Shown here one piece after another: positions 6,508 to 14,009 of a DNA stretch of 17,204 bases. The notes beneath the pieces were generated by a model. It did no database searches. It was not told where the DNA came from and saw only the letters and a list, made by a program, of their open reading frames with translations. Each line of letters starts with the position of its first letter. Positions within the stretch are counted from its first letter, which is position 1. This DNA comes from Rhodocyclales bacterium (GTDB lineage: Bacteria > Pseudomonadota > Gammaproteobacteria > Burkholderiales > Rhodocyclaceae): assembly GCA_021286885.1 (NCBI GenBank), contig JAJTBM010000022.1, positions 1 to 17,204 of the forward strand. Reading direction: 5' to 3'. A program made the position numbers and the translations under genes.

Positions 6508-7926
6508 TTGCTTGCCCCGCGTCTGGCCTTCATCGACCTGGAAACCACCGGCCCCAATCCGCTGGAAGACCGGGTTACTGAAATCGCCATCATCCGGGTA
6601 GAGGACGGCCAGTGCACTGAGCGCTGGTCCAGCCTCGTCAGGCCCGGCATCCCCATCCCCCCGACCATCCAGACCTTCACCGGCATCACCGATGCGATGG
6701 TGGAAGCGGCGCCGGCCTTTGCCGAGCTGGCGGACGGGGTGCGGGCGCTGCTCGCCGACTGCATTTTCGTCGCCCACAATGCGCGCTTCGACTATGGTTT
6801 TCTGAAAAACGAATTCCAGCGTCTGGGGCAGAGCTTCGACGCGCCGGTGCTGTGCACCGTCAAGTTTTCGCGGGCGCTGTTTCCCCAGTACCACCGGCAC
6901 GGGATGGATGCGCTGATCGAGCGCTACCAGCTCCAGTGCACCGCCCGCCACCGGGCCATGGGCGACACCGACGCCTTGTACCAGTTTGTGAACCTGGTGT
7001 GTGGCCAGCTACCCGAGGAGCAGCTCCAGGTGGCCATGGTCAAGGCCATGAAGGCCCCGAGCCGGCCTGCGGGCCTGCCCGACGGGGTGCTTGAGGGCAT
7101 TCCCGAAGGCCCTGGGGTGTATTTCTTTTACGGGGAGAACGATCTCCCGGTGTACATCGGCAAGAGCGTGAACCTGCGCGCCCGGGTGATGGGGCACTTC
7201 GCGGCGGATCTGCGCAATGCCAAAGAAGCCAAGCTGGCCCGCCAGGTACGCCGCGTGACCTGGCAGGTGACGGCGGGCGAACTCGGCGCGCTGCTGCTCG
7301 AATCCCGGCTGGTCAAAGAACTCAAACCCACCGAAAACCGGCTCCTGCGGGCGTCTGAAGAGGTTTTCGGGCTGCGCTACGACCCGAGCCGCAAGAAGGG
7401 GCCCGTGCTGTCGCGGGAGCCCCTCAATGGCTCCGATCCCGCCGACTGGGGCTCGCTCTACGGCGCCTTCCGGGCACGCAAGGAAGCCGACAACGCCCTG
7501 CGCGAGCTGGCGGGCCTCTACAAGCTGTGTGGCCGTCGGGTGGGCATCGAACCCTGGGCGGCGGGCGCCTGCTTTGCTTACCAGACCAAGCGCTGCGCCG
7601 GGATGTGTGCCGGCAAGGAAACTCCCGCCGAGCACGACGAGCGCCTGCTCAAGGTGCTCGAAGGCCTGCGCCTGCGGCGTTGGCCCTGGCCGGGGGCGGT
7701 GCAGCTGGTGGAATACCATCCGGGCACCGGGCGGCGCATGATCCATGTGCTCGACCACTGGTGCCTGCTCGCCAGCATGGAGAACGAGGACGCCCTGGCC
7801 GAACTGCTCGCCGCCGGCCTGCCACCGCGCCGCTTTGAGCTGGATACCTACAAGATTCTCCAGCGCTGGCTGGACGGGCCCGAGGCCCGGGCGGCAGTCA
7901 CCCCCCTCGCCGACCCGCTGCCCTGA
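6508..7926 (+). CDS. DnaQ-type 3'-5' exonuclease fused to a UvrC/Cho-like GIY-YIG nuclease
   Basis: A 472-residue two-domain nuclease. Residues 5-165 form a DEDDh exonuclease: FIDLETTG (D10, E12), HNARFDYGFL (D95) and HRAMGDTDAL (H148, D153). Residues 200-280 form a GIY-YIG domain like the UvrC N-terminus: GVYFF (Y205), VYIGKS (Y216-G218), NLRARV (R224), LLLESRLVKELKP (E265) and N277. Four cysteines follow (341, 355, 363, 367); the last three have UvrC-type Cx7Cx3C spacing, suggesting an Fe-S cluster. The RNase H-like C-terminal nuclease and helix-hairpin-helix region of full UvrC are absent, as in E. coli Cho. The only usual start between the upstream in-frame stop (6499-6501) and the first catalytic Asp is the TTG at 6508. 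Related fusions are known in mycobacteria and other bacteria. A role in excision repair is inferred. Confidence 0.88.
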   Translation: MLAPRLAFIDLETTGPNPLEDRVTEIAIIRVEDGQCTERWSSLVRPGIPIPPTIQTFTGITDAMVEAAPAFAELADGVRALLADCIFVAHNARFDYGFLKNEFQRLGQSFDAPVLCTVKFSRALFPQYHRHGMDALIERYQLQCTARHRAMGDTDALYQFVNLVCGQLPEEQLQVAMVKAMKAPSRPAGLPDGVLEGIPEGPGVYFFYGENDLPVYIGKSVNLRARVMGHFAADLRNAKEAKLARQVRRVTWQVTAGELGALLLESRLVKELKPTENRLLRASEEVFGLRYDPSRKKGPVLSREPLNGSDPADWGSLYGAFRARKEADNALRELAGLYKLCGRRVGIEPWAAGACFAYQTKRCAGMCAGKETPAEHDERLLKVLEGLRLRRWPWPGAVQLVEYHPGTGRRMIHVLDHWCLLASMENEDALAELLAAGLPPRRFELDTYKILQRWLDGPEARAAVTPLADPLP

Positions 7927-7968
7927 AAAAACGAAACCCCGCTACCGGCAAGACCAGTAGCGGGGTTT
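7927..7968. terminator. bidirectional terminator between the nuclease gene and lysA
   Basis: AAACCCCGCTAC (7934-7945) pairs perfectly with GTAGCGGGGTTT (7957-7968), a 12-base-pair stem with an 11-base loop. On the minus strand it is followed by CG and then a run of six T (from the A-run at 7926-7931), a textbook terminator for lysA. On the plus strand it is followed by GTGCTTT, weaker but usable for the nuclease gene. A second, wobble-containing hairpin (7980-7989 with 8007-8016) lies between it and the lysA stop. Confidence 0.88.
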
Positions 7969-8017
7969 GTGCTTTATGGGCCGCGGTGGGCGGCACCCGA
8001 GGGGCGCCGCCGTGGCT

Positions 8018-9280
8018 TTAGGGCAGGGGGGTTTCGCCCTTCAGCAGGTGCTCCAGGGTTTCCCGTTCGCGGATCACGTGCATCACCGCACCATCCACCA
8101 GCACCTCGGCAGCGCGGGTGCGGGTGTTGTAGTTGGAGCTCATGGTCATCCCGTAGGCACCGGCAGACAGAATGGCCAGCAGGTCGCCTTCTTCAACCGC
8201 CAGTTCCCGGTCGTGGCCCAGGAAGTCGCCGCTTTCGCAGATGGGGCCCACGACTTCGTAGCTGCGTGCTTCGACGGCCTTGGGGGCCACTGCGACGATC
8301 TCGTGATAGGCGTCGTAGAGGGCCGGGCGGGCCAGGTCGTTCATGGCCGCGTCGATGATCGCGAAGTTCTTTTCAACGCCCGGCTTCAGGTACTCGATGC
8401 GGGTCAGCAGCAGGCCGGCGTTGCCCACCAAGGAGCGGCCCGGCTCGAAGCACAGGGTTTCCTCGCGGCCAGCAAAGCATTCGAGCAGGGGGGCCAGATA
8501 GGTGCTGGCGCTGGGCGGCTCCTCATCCCGGTAGCGGATGCCCAGGCCACCGCCCAGATCGATGTGGTCAAGCCGGATGCCTTCGCTGGCGAGCTGGTCC
8601 ACCAGGCCCAGGATCTTGGCTGCGGCTTCGGCCATGGGGGCCGGGTCCAGCAGTTGGGAGCCGATGTGGCAGTCAATCCCGCTGATCTCGATGTGGGGCA
8701 GGGTGGCGGCCTTGCGATACAGGGCCAGGGCCTCGGTGAAGGCCACGCCGAATTTGTTGCTGCGCAGGCCGGTGGAAATATAGGGGTGGGTCTTCGGGTC
8801 CACGTCCGGGTTCACCCGGAAGGCGATGGGCGCCGGCTTGCCCAGGCTGCCCGCCACTTCGTTGAGGCGGTCCAGCTCGGCGGCGGATTCCACGTTGAAG
8901 CAGCCGATGCCGGCTTCCAGGGCGTAGCGCATTTCTTCGCGGCTCTTGCCCACGCCGGAGAACACCACCTTGTGGGCTTCGCCGCCAGCGGCCAGCACCC
9001 GGGCCAGCTCGCCCCCGGAAACGATGTCGAAGCCGGCACCCAGGCGGGCAAATACCGACAGGATGCCCAGGCTGGAGTTGGCCTTCACCGCGTAGCACAC
9101 CAGGGATTTGCGGCCAGCGAGGGCGGTCTGGTAGGCCTCGAAGGCGGCGGTCAGGGCGGCGCGGGAGTAAACGTAGGTGGGGGTGCCGTGACGGGCGGCG
9201 ATCTCGCTGAGGGCGACGCCTTCAAGCATCAGGCCAGTGGGGCCTTGGACGAGGGTCGGCACGGGCAGGGCGGTGGTCAT
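8018..9280 (-). CDS. lysA: diaminopimelate decarboxylase
   Basis: A 420-residue PLP enzyme of the fold-III (alanine racemase-like) group that decarboxylates meso-diaminopimelate to L-lysine, the last step of lysine synthesis. Visible are VCYAVKANSS with the PLP lysine K66, ISGIDCHIGSQL, the glycine-rich DLGGGLGIRY that holds the PLP phosphate, FEPGRSLVGNAG, CESGDFLGHD with the active-site Cys, and a C-terminal AGAYGMTMSSNYN. The length is normal. The ATG at 9280 overlaps the stop of the upstream lipoprotein gene as ATGA, so translation is probably coupled. The lptM-lysA order beside cyaY is widespread in proteobacteria. The terminator at 7927-7968 closes the unit. Confidence 0.97.
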   Translation of the reverse strand: MTTALPVPTLVQGPTGLMLEGVALSEIAARHGTPTYVYSRAALTAAFEAYQTALAGRKSLVCYAVKANSSLGILSVFARLGAGFDIVSGGELARVLAAGGEAHKVVFSGVGKSREEMRYALEAGIGCFNVESAAELDRLNEVAGSLGKPAPIAFRVNPDVDPKTHPYISTGLRSNKFGVAFTEALALYRKAATLPHIEISGIDCHIGSQLLDPAPMAEAAAKILGLVDQLASEGIRLDHIDLGGGLGIRYRDEEPPSASTYLAPLLECFAGREETLCFEPGRSLVGNAGLLLTRIEYLKPGVEKNFAIIDAAMNDLARPALYDAYHEIVAVAPKAVEARSYEVVGPICESGDFLGHDRELAVEEGDLLAILSAGAYGMTMSSNYNTRTRAAEVLVDGAVMHVIRERETLEHLLKGETPLP

Positions 9281-9453
9281 GGAGCAGAATCCTGGGAAGC
9301 GGGTTTGTTATGATCGACAGTCTGGGGTGCCTGCTTGGGCACGGGCTTGGCCATGGGCTGGGGCGGCTGGGGCAGGTACAAGGGCCCCTTGATGCCGCAA
9401 CCGGCCAGGGTCAGCAGGCCACAACAGGCCACAGCAAGAGCAGTGAGTCGCAT
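9277..9453 (-). CDS. lptM: small LptM/YifL-like lipoprotein
   Basis: A 58-residue lipoprotein precursor. It starts MRLTALAVACCGLLTLAGCG: two hydrophobic turns, then the lipobox LAGC with Cys19 as the lipidated residue. The mature part begins CGIKGPLYLPQ, the signature of the LptM (YifL) family, followed by a Pro/Gln/Lys-rich tail. LptM binds the LptDE translocon and assists its oxidative maturation in E. coli; that role is known from homologues. The ATG at 9453 is chosen because it places the signal peptide correctly; the frame stays open upstream only across cyaY. It overlaps lysA by four bases and is divergent from cyaY across 72 bases. No convincing promoter was found there, only a TGTTAACAT extended -10 on the minus strand without a -35. 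Confidence 0.88.
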   Translation of the reverse strand: MRLTALAVACCGLLTLAGCGIKGPLYLPQPPQPMAKPVPKQAPQTVDHNKPASQDSAP

Positions 9454-9525
9454 GGTTGCGGAGCACGCAAAAGAAACGATGTTAACAGAACACGGAACAC
9501 AACGAGAGAACGAGGGTTTGAGCCG

Positions 9526-9858
9526 ATGAACGAAGCTGAATTCAATGCCTTGGCAGATGCCGAACTGGCCCGCCTGGAAGCCTGCCTGGAGGCCCTGCTG
9601 GACCATTGCGATACGGATATCGACTATGAGCTCAAGCCGGGCGGCATCATCGAAATCGAGTTTGAAAACGGCAGCAAGATCATCGTGAACCGCCATTCGG
9701 CGGCCCGCGAAATCTGGCTGGCTGCCCGTTCCGGGGGCTTCCATTACCGCCCGGTGGAGGGGCGCTGGGTGGGCACCCGGGAGGGGGATGACTTTTACCA
9801 GACCCTCTCCCGCTGCATGAGCGAGCAGGCGGGCGAGCCGATCGCGCTCGCCCCCTGA
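9526..9858 (+). CDS. cyaY: iron donor/regulator of Fe-S assembly (bacterial frataxin)
   Basis: A 110-residue acidic protein of the CyaY/frataxin family. It shows MNEAEFNALADAELARLEAC, an acidic first helix rich in Asp/Glu, then IEIEFENGSKIIVNRHSAAREIWLAA (strands of the central sheet), FHYRPVEGRWVGTREGDDFY and a C-terminal helix. CyaY binds iron through its acidic ridge and modulates IscS-dependent iron-sulphur cluster assembly in the cytoplasm. The ATG at 9526 has GAGGG 9 bases upstream; codons further upstream in the same frame do not resemble the family. It is divergent from lptM-lysA and convergent with the PBP1A gene, whose stop is only 12 bases away, with no obvious terminator between them. 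Confidence 0.93.
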   Translation: MNEAEFNALADAELARLEACLEALLDHCDTDIDYELKPGGIIEIEFENGSKIIVNRHSAAREIWLAARSGGFHYRPVEGRWVGTREGDDFYQTLSRCMSEQAGEPIALAP

Positions 9859-9870
9859 GGGCGCTCGGGC

Positions 9871-12168
9871 TTATTCTTTGGGCGGGGCCTCGTCCACCGG
9901 CCCGCTCGGGCTGGCAGGCGGAGGGGCGGGCGGTTCGGGGGGGAGATTTTCCTTGTAGATCATCTCTTCGCTGTTACCGCTCTGCACCCGCAGCAGCCCA
10001 TCCGGAGTGTTGGGATAGGATTCCGGCACCCCTTCCAGGGCTACGCGCATGTAGTTGATCCACATGGGCAGGGCTGCGCTGCCGCCGGTTTCGCCGCTGC
10101 CCAGCTTGCGGGGCTGGTCGAAGCCGATCCAGGCCACTGCCACCACGGTGGGCTGGTAGCCGCAGAACCAGGCATCCACGTATTCATTGGTGGTGCCGGT
10201 CTTGCCTGCCAGGTCGCCGCGCTTGAGTACCAGGGCCTTGGCGGCGGTGCCGTGGCGCACCACGTCTTTCATGATGGAATCCATCAGATAGGCGTTACGT
10301 TCGTCGATCACCCGCTGGGCGGTGTCGCCTGCGACGGGCGGGTCCACCCGAGCCAGTACCTTGCCGGATTCGTCGCGGATTTCCTGCACCAAGTAAGGCT
10401 CGATCCGGTAGCCGCCGTTGGCGAACACCGAGTAGGCGCGCAGCATCTGCCAGGGGGTGACGGAGCCGGCCCCCAGGGCCATGGTCAGGTAGGGCGGGTG
10501 GCGCTCCGCATCAAAACCGAATTTGGTCACGTAATCCTGGGCGTACTTGGTGCCCACCGATTTGAGCAGCCGGATCGAGACCATGTTCTTGGAGCGGGCC
10601 AGGGCGGTACGGATGCTGATGGGGCCGTCGTACTTGCCATCGTAGTTTTTGGGCTCCCAGGCCTGGGAGCCGGTTTCGCCGGCCGGGAAGGACAGGGGCG
10701 AATCGTCCACGATGCTGTTGGGCCCGTAGCCCTTCTCGAAGGCGGCCGAGTAGATGAAGGGCTTGAAGCTGGAGCCCGGCTGGCGCCAGGCCTGGGTGAC
10801 GTGGTTGAACTTGTTGCGGTTGAAGTCAAAGCCCCCCACTAGCGCCCGGATGGCACCGGTGCGCGGGTCGGCGGCGGCGAAGGCACTTTCGACTTCGGGC
10901 AACTGGGTGATTTCCCAGCGCTTGTTGTCGTTCTGGATGATGCGCACGATGGCGCCAGGGCGCAGGCGTTTGTTGGCCGGGGCCTTGTCGCCCAGCATCG
11001 GTGCAGCAAAGCGCAGGGAGTCACCCGACAGCTTGATGGTTTCGCCGTAGCGATACACCGTGATGTTGTTGTTGGTGGTTTGGGTCACGATGGCGGCCAT
11101 CAGATCGCCGTAGTCGGGTACTTCGGAAAGGGCTTCGTCCAGGGATTCGCTGTGCTCGCTGTTGAGCCGCTCGGCCTCCACATAGCTTTCGGCGCCCCGG
11201 TAGCCGTGACGTCTGTCGTAGTCCATCACGCCCTTGCGCAGGGCCTTGTAGGCGGCTTCCTGCTCCGCCTTGCGAATGGTGGTGATGACGCGGATGCCCT
11301 TGGTGTAAGCCTCTTCCCGATATTGCTCCACCGCAATCTGGCGCGCCATTTCAGCCACGTAGTCGGCGCTGCCGCCAAAGTCGGCCCCGGTGTTGCCGGC
11401 GTTGCCCGAGGTGTTCTGGACGTGGAGTTGGGTGTTGAGGGCCTGCTGCTGTTCGGTGGGGGTGATGAAGCCCAGCTCGGTCATGCGGCGCAATACGTAT
11501 TGCTGGCGCAGGGCAGCGCGCTTGGGGTTCACCACCGGGTTGTAGGCCGAGGGGGCTTTGGGCAGCCCGGCCAGCATGGCCGCTTCGGCCACGTTCAGCT
11601 CCTTGAGGGGCTTGCCGTAGTAGGTTTGGGCGGCCGTGGCAAAGCCGTAGGCCCGCCGGCCCAGGTAGATCTGGTTGATGTAAACCTCCAGGATCTGGTC
11701 CTTGCTCAGGTTTTGCTCGATCTTGAAGGACAGCAGGATTTCATACAGCTTGCGGGAGATGGTTTTTTCCCGGCTGAGGTAGAAGTTGCGCGCCACCTGC
11801 ATGGTGATGGTGGAGGCGCCCTGCCGCTTGCCACCCGTGACCAGGTTGGCTGCCGTCGCCCGGGCAATGCCCAGGAAGTCCACGCCCGAGTGCTGGTAAA
11901 AACGGTCATCTTCGGCGGCCAGAATGGCCTGCTTGAGCACCGGGGGCACATCCTGGATGCGCACGAAGGAGCGGCGCTCCTCGCCATACTCCCCGATCAG
12001 GGCGCCGTCGGCGGTGTACACCCGGAGCGGAATCTTGGGGTGGTAGTCCGTGAGGGCTTCGAGGGAAGGCAGAGTAGGCCAGGCCATGGAAATGGCCAGG
12101 GCCGCAATCGCAACACCGAGCAACAGGAGTCCGGCGAGGGCGGCCAGAGGGTAAAGAACCCAGCGCAT
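9871..12168 (-). CDS. mrcA: penicillin-binding protein 1A (bifunctional peptidoglycan synthase)
   Basis: A 765-residue class A PBP that polymerises lipid II and cross-links the strands. A cytoplasmic stub and one membrane helix (about residues 5-28) lead into the GT51 glycosyltransferase: AAEDDRFYQHSGVDF (catalytic Glu86), QGASTITMQVARNFYL and ILEVYINQIYLG. An OB-like insertion follows near 315-425. The transpeptidase carries PGSSFKPF (nucleophile Ser466), SKN (526-528) and KTGTT (656-660). The C-terminus is a Pro-rich tail. Length and domain order match proteobacterial PBP1A (also called ponA). The ATG at 12168 lies at the membrane segment. A sigma70-type promoter is visible at 12199-12226. 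Its position divergent from pilMNOPQ is conserved in many gamma- and betaproteobacteria. Confidence 0.96.
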   Translation of the reverse strand: MRWVLYPLAALAGLLLLGVAIAALAISMAWPTLPSLEALTDYHPKIPLRVYTADGALIGEYGEERRSFVRIQDVPPVLKQAILAAEDDRFYQHSGVDFLGIARATAANLVTGGKRQGASTITMQVARNFYLSREKTISRKLYEILLSFKIEQNLSKDQILEVYINQIYLGRRAYGFATAAQTYYGKPLKELNVAEAAMLAGLPKAPSAYNPVVNPKRAALRQQYVLRRMTELGFITPTEQQQALNTQLHVQNTSGNAGNTGADFGGSADYVAEMARQIAVEQYREEAYTKGIRVITTIRKAEQEAAYKALRKGVMDYDRRHGYRGAESYVEAERLNSEHSESLDEALSEVPDYGDLMAAIVTQTTNNNITVYRYGETIKLSGDSLRFAAPMLGDKAPANKRLRPGAIVRIIQNDNKRWEITQLPEVESAFAAADPRTGAIRALVGGFDFNRNKFNHVTQAWRQPGSSFKPFIYSAAFEKGYGPNSIVDDSPLSFPAGETGSQAWEPKNYDGKYDGPISIRTALARSKNMVSIRLLKSVGTKYAQDYVTKFGFDAERHPPYLTMALGAGSVTPWQMLRAYSVFANGGYRIEPYLVQEIRDESGKVLARVDPPVAGDTAQRVIDERNAYLMDSIMKDVVRHGTAAKALVLKRGDLAGKTGTTNEYVDAWFCGYQPTVVAVAWIGFDQPRKLGSGETGGSAALPMWINYMRVALEGVPESYPNTPDGLLRVQSGNSEEMIYKENLPPEPPAPPPASPSGPVDEAPPKE

Positions 12169-12198
12169 GGCAAACAGAAGGGCAAAATGAGGTCAGCC

Positions 12199-12226
12199 AT
12201 TATACGAGGCCGTTCAGGTTTGACAC
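12199..12226 (-). promoter_or_regulatory. sigma70-type promoter of the PBP1A gene
   Basis: On the minus strand a perfect TATAAT (12199-12204) is preceded, after a 16-base spacer, by GTGTCA (12221-12226), four of six matches to TTGACA. Transcription would begin near 12192, giving a leader of about 24 bases before the ATG at 12168. This is the best -10 in the window. Confidence 0.65.
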
Positions 12227-12260
12227 GGCTCAGGTGCAACGCAGTTTTGCCGGCGCTTGC

Positions 12261-12289
12261 TTTACACCTGTCATTGATGTTGCTACGAT
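12261..12289 (+). promoter_or_regulatory. sigma70-type promoter of the pilMNOPQ operon
   Basis: TTTACA (12261-12266, five of six matches to the -35) and TACGAT (12284-12289) are separated by exactly 17 bases, and TGC directly before the -10 makes it extended. The predicted start near 12296 leaves a leader of about 47 bases before the GTG of pilM. The -35 elements of this promoter and the PBP1A promoter are 34 bases apart, facing away from each other. Confidence 0.65.
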
Positions 12290-12342
12290 CGTATGTGGAT
12301 TGCTGTAAGTACGCATAACATCAAGAATTTTCAGGGATTTTT

Positions 12343-13422
12343 GTGATCGACCTCTCATTTTTGAATCCCCGGTCACGGCCCTTGATCGGGGTAGACATAT
12401 CGTCATCCTCGGTCAAGATGGTCGAACTGTCCGCCGTGTCCGGTGGTGGCTACCGGGTCGAGCGTTACTCCATCGAGTCCTTGCCCCGGGAAACCGTGGT
12501 CGATGGCAACATCAGCAATCTCGATGCGGTGGCCGAAGCCATCCGTCGTGGCTGGCGTCGGATGGGGACCGCCACCAAGTTTGTCGCCCTGGCTTTGCCG
12601 GCGTCGGCGGTCATCACCAAGAAGATCATTTTGGCGGCCGGGCTGCGGGATCAGGAGCTGGAGGTCCAGGTCGAATCCGAGGCCAACCAGTACATCCCTT
12701 TCGCCCTCGACGAGGTGAACCTCGACTTCCAGGTGCTCGGCCCTGCATCTACCGGCGCGGATGAAGAAGAAGTGCTGATCGCCGCTTCGCGCAAGGAAAA
12801 GGTCGAGGATCGGGTCGCAGCGGCGGAGTCCGCCGGCCTCAAGGCGCTGGTGATGGACGTGGAATCCTACGCGGCCCTGTCGGCTTTCGAACTGGTGCAG
12901 GAGCAACTGCCCGGCGCGGGCGAAGACAAGATCATCGCGCTGGTGGATGCGGGTGCCAACGTGATGAACGTGTCGGTGCTGCGCAATGGCGTCCAGATTT
13001 ATGCCCGCGAACAGGCTTTCGGCGGTTTCCTGCTGACCCAGGACATCATGCGTCACTTCGGGATGACCCTCGAAGAGGCCGAGAGCGCCAAGCGTGCGTC
13101 CTCCACCCTGCCCGAAAACTACGAAACCGATTTGCTGCGCCCCTTCATGGATTCCCTGGCCCTTGAGGTCTCCCGGGCGCTGCAGTTCTTCTTTACTTCC
13201 ACCCAATTCAACCAGGTCGACCACATCGTACTGGCCGGTGGCTGTGCGGTGATCCCCGGCCTGGCCGAAACCGTGGCCGGGCGTACCCAGGTTGACACCA
13301 TGGTGGCCAATCCGTTTGCCAATATGAGCCTGGGTTCAAAAGTCAGGCCCAAGAGCCTGGCCGCCGATGCCCCCGCCCTGCTGGTGGCCTGTGGCCTGGC
13401 CCTGCGGAGGTTTGACGCGTGA
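12343..13422 (+). CDS. pilM: type IV pilus assembly protein PilM (actin-like ATPase)
   Basis: A 359-residue FtsA/actin-like protein that sits on the cytoplasmic face of the inner membrane and binds the N-terminus of PilN. The nucleotide-binding motifs are visible: LIGVDISSSSVKMVEL (phosphate 1, near residues 15-30), IIALVDAGANVMNVSV (phosphate 2) and HIVLAGGCAVIPGL (adenosine motif). KYIPF-type wording appears as NQYIPFALDEV. No membrane helix is present. It starts at a GTG (12343) with AGGGA 5 bases upstream; MIDLSFLN is a normal start for the family. It is first in the pilus operon, and its stop overlaps the GTG of pilN by four bases. Confidence 0.95.
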   Translation: MIDLSFLNPRSRPLIGVDISSSSVKMVELSAVSGGGYRVERYSIESLPRETVVDGNISNLDAVAEAIRRGWRRMGTATKFVALALPASAVITKKIILAAGLRDQELEVQVESEANQYIPFALDEVNLDFQVLGPASTGADEEEVLIAASRKEKVEDRVAAAESAGLKALVMDVESYAALSAFELVQEQLPGAGEDKIIALVDAGANVMNVSVLRNGVQIYAREQAFGGFLLTQDIMRHFGMTLEEAESAKRASSTLPENYETDLLRPFMDSLALEVSRALQFFFTSTQFNQVDHIVLAGGCAVIPGLAETVAGRTQVDTMVANPFANMSLGSKVRPKSLAADAPALLVACGLALRRFDA

Positions 13423-14009
13423 TCCGGATCAATCTGCTTCCCCACCGGGAAGAAAAACGTAAGGCCAAACGCCAGCAGTTCTTCCTGCTTGCCGCACTGA
13501 TGGCCGTGAGCGGCCTCGCCATCTGGTTTGTGGGCCATACCATTCTGGCGGGGTATCTGAGTTCCCAAGAGGCTCGCAATGCTTTCCTCAAAGAGCAGGC
13601 GGCGCTGCTTGATAAAGATCTGGCTGAGATCAAAGGTCTGAAAGAGCAATCTGAGGCCCTGTTGTCCCGTAAACGGGTGATCGAGTCTTTACAGACCAAC
13701 CGTACTTCCACGGTACAGGTCTTCAATCAGCTGACCGAAACCATGCCGGACGGAACCTACTTGCGTCTGCTCAAACAGAATGGGCTCAAGCTCAATCTGC
13801 AGGGCTATGCGCAATCCAATGCCCGGGTTTCCACGTTGATGCGCAATCTCGAGGCATCTCCGGTATTTGAGCGGCCCGAGCTCGTGGAGGTCAAGGTTGC
13901 TGTTCTGGGTAATAACGCCCGGCGAGTGAGTGACTTCAATCTGAACGTCTACCTGGAGCGTCCCAAGAGCGAGGAAGCCGACAAGCCCAAGCAGGGAGGT
14001 AAAAAATAA
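13419..14009 (+). CDS. pilN: type IV pilus assembly protein PilN
   Basis: A 196-residue bitopic inner-membrane protein. MIRINLLPHREEKRKAKRQQ contains the INLLP motif that PilN uses to dock in PilM. One membrane helix follows (about residues 21-44), then a coiled-coil stretch rich in Glu/Lys (about 45-90) and a ferredoxin-like periplasmic domain. PilN pairs with PilO to link cytoplasmic PilM to periplasmic PilP. The start is the GTG at 13419, overlapping the pilM stop as GTGA, with GGAGG 8 bases upstream inside pilM. It ends in a Lys-rich tail. Codon use is less GC-biased at third positions than in the genes to the left. Confidence 0.95.
   Translation: MIRINLLPHREEKRKAKRQQFFLLAALMAVSGLAIWFVGHTILAGYLSSQEARNAFLKEQAALLDKDLAEIKGLKEQSEALLSRKRVIESLQTNRTSTVQVFNQLTETMPDGTYLRLLKQNGLKLNLQGYAQSNARVSTLMRNLEASPVFERPELVEVKVAVLGNNARRVSDFNLNVYLERPKSEEADKPKQGGKK

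Noticed and set aside
7967..9313. A 448-codon open frame on the plus strand opposite lysA.
   Set aside because: It is Gly/Ala/Val/His-rich and without motifs, begins inside the region of the shared terminator, and lies opposite a complete lysA.
9277..9744. A longer version of the LptM gene extending to 9744.
   Set aside because: The extra residues lie antisense to cyaY and would bury the lipoprotein signal peptide in mid-protein.
9859..9870. A possible terminator between the convergent cyaY and PBP1A genes.
   Set aside because: Only 12 bases separate the stops. The nearby GC-rich repeats give at most a five-pair stem and there is no T-run.
11080..12318. A 412-codon plus-strand frame opposite the PBP1A gene, running into the intergenic promoters.
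   Set aside because: It is Gly/Val/His-rich with no recognisable domain, and it covers two well-formed promoters and the PBP1A glycosyltransferase region.
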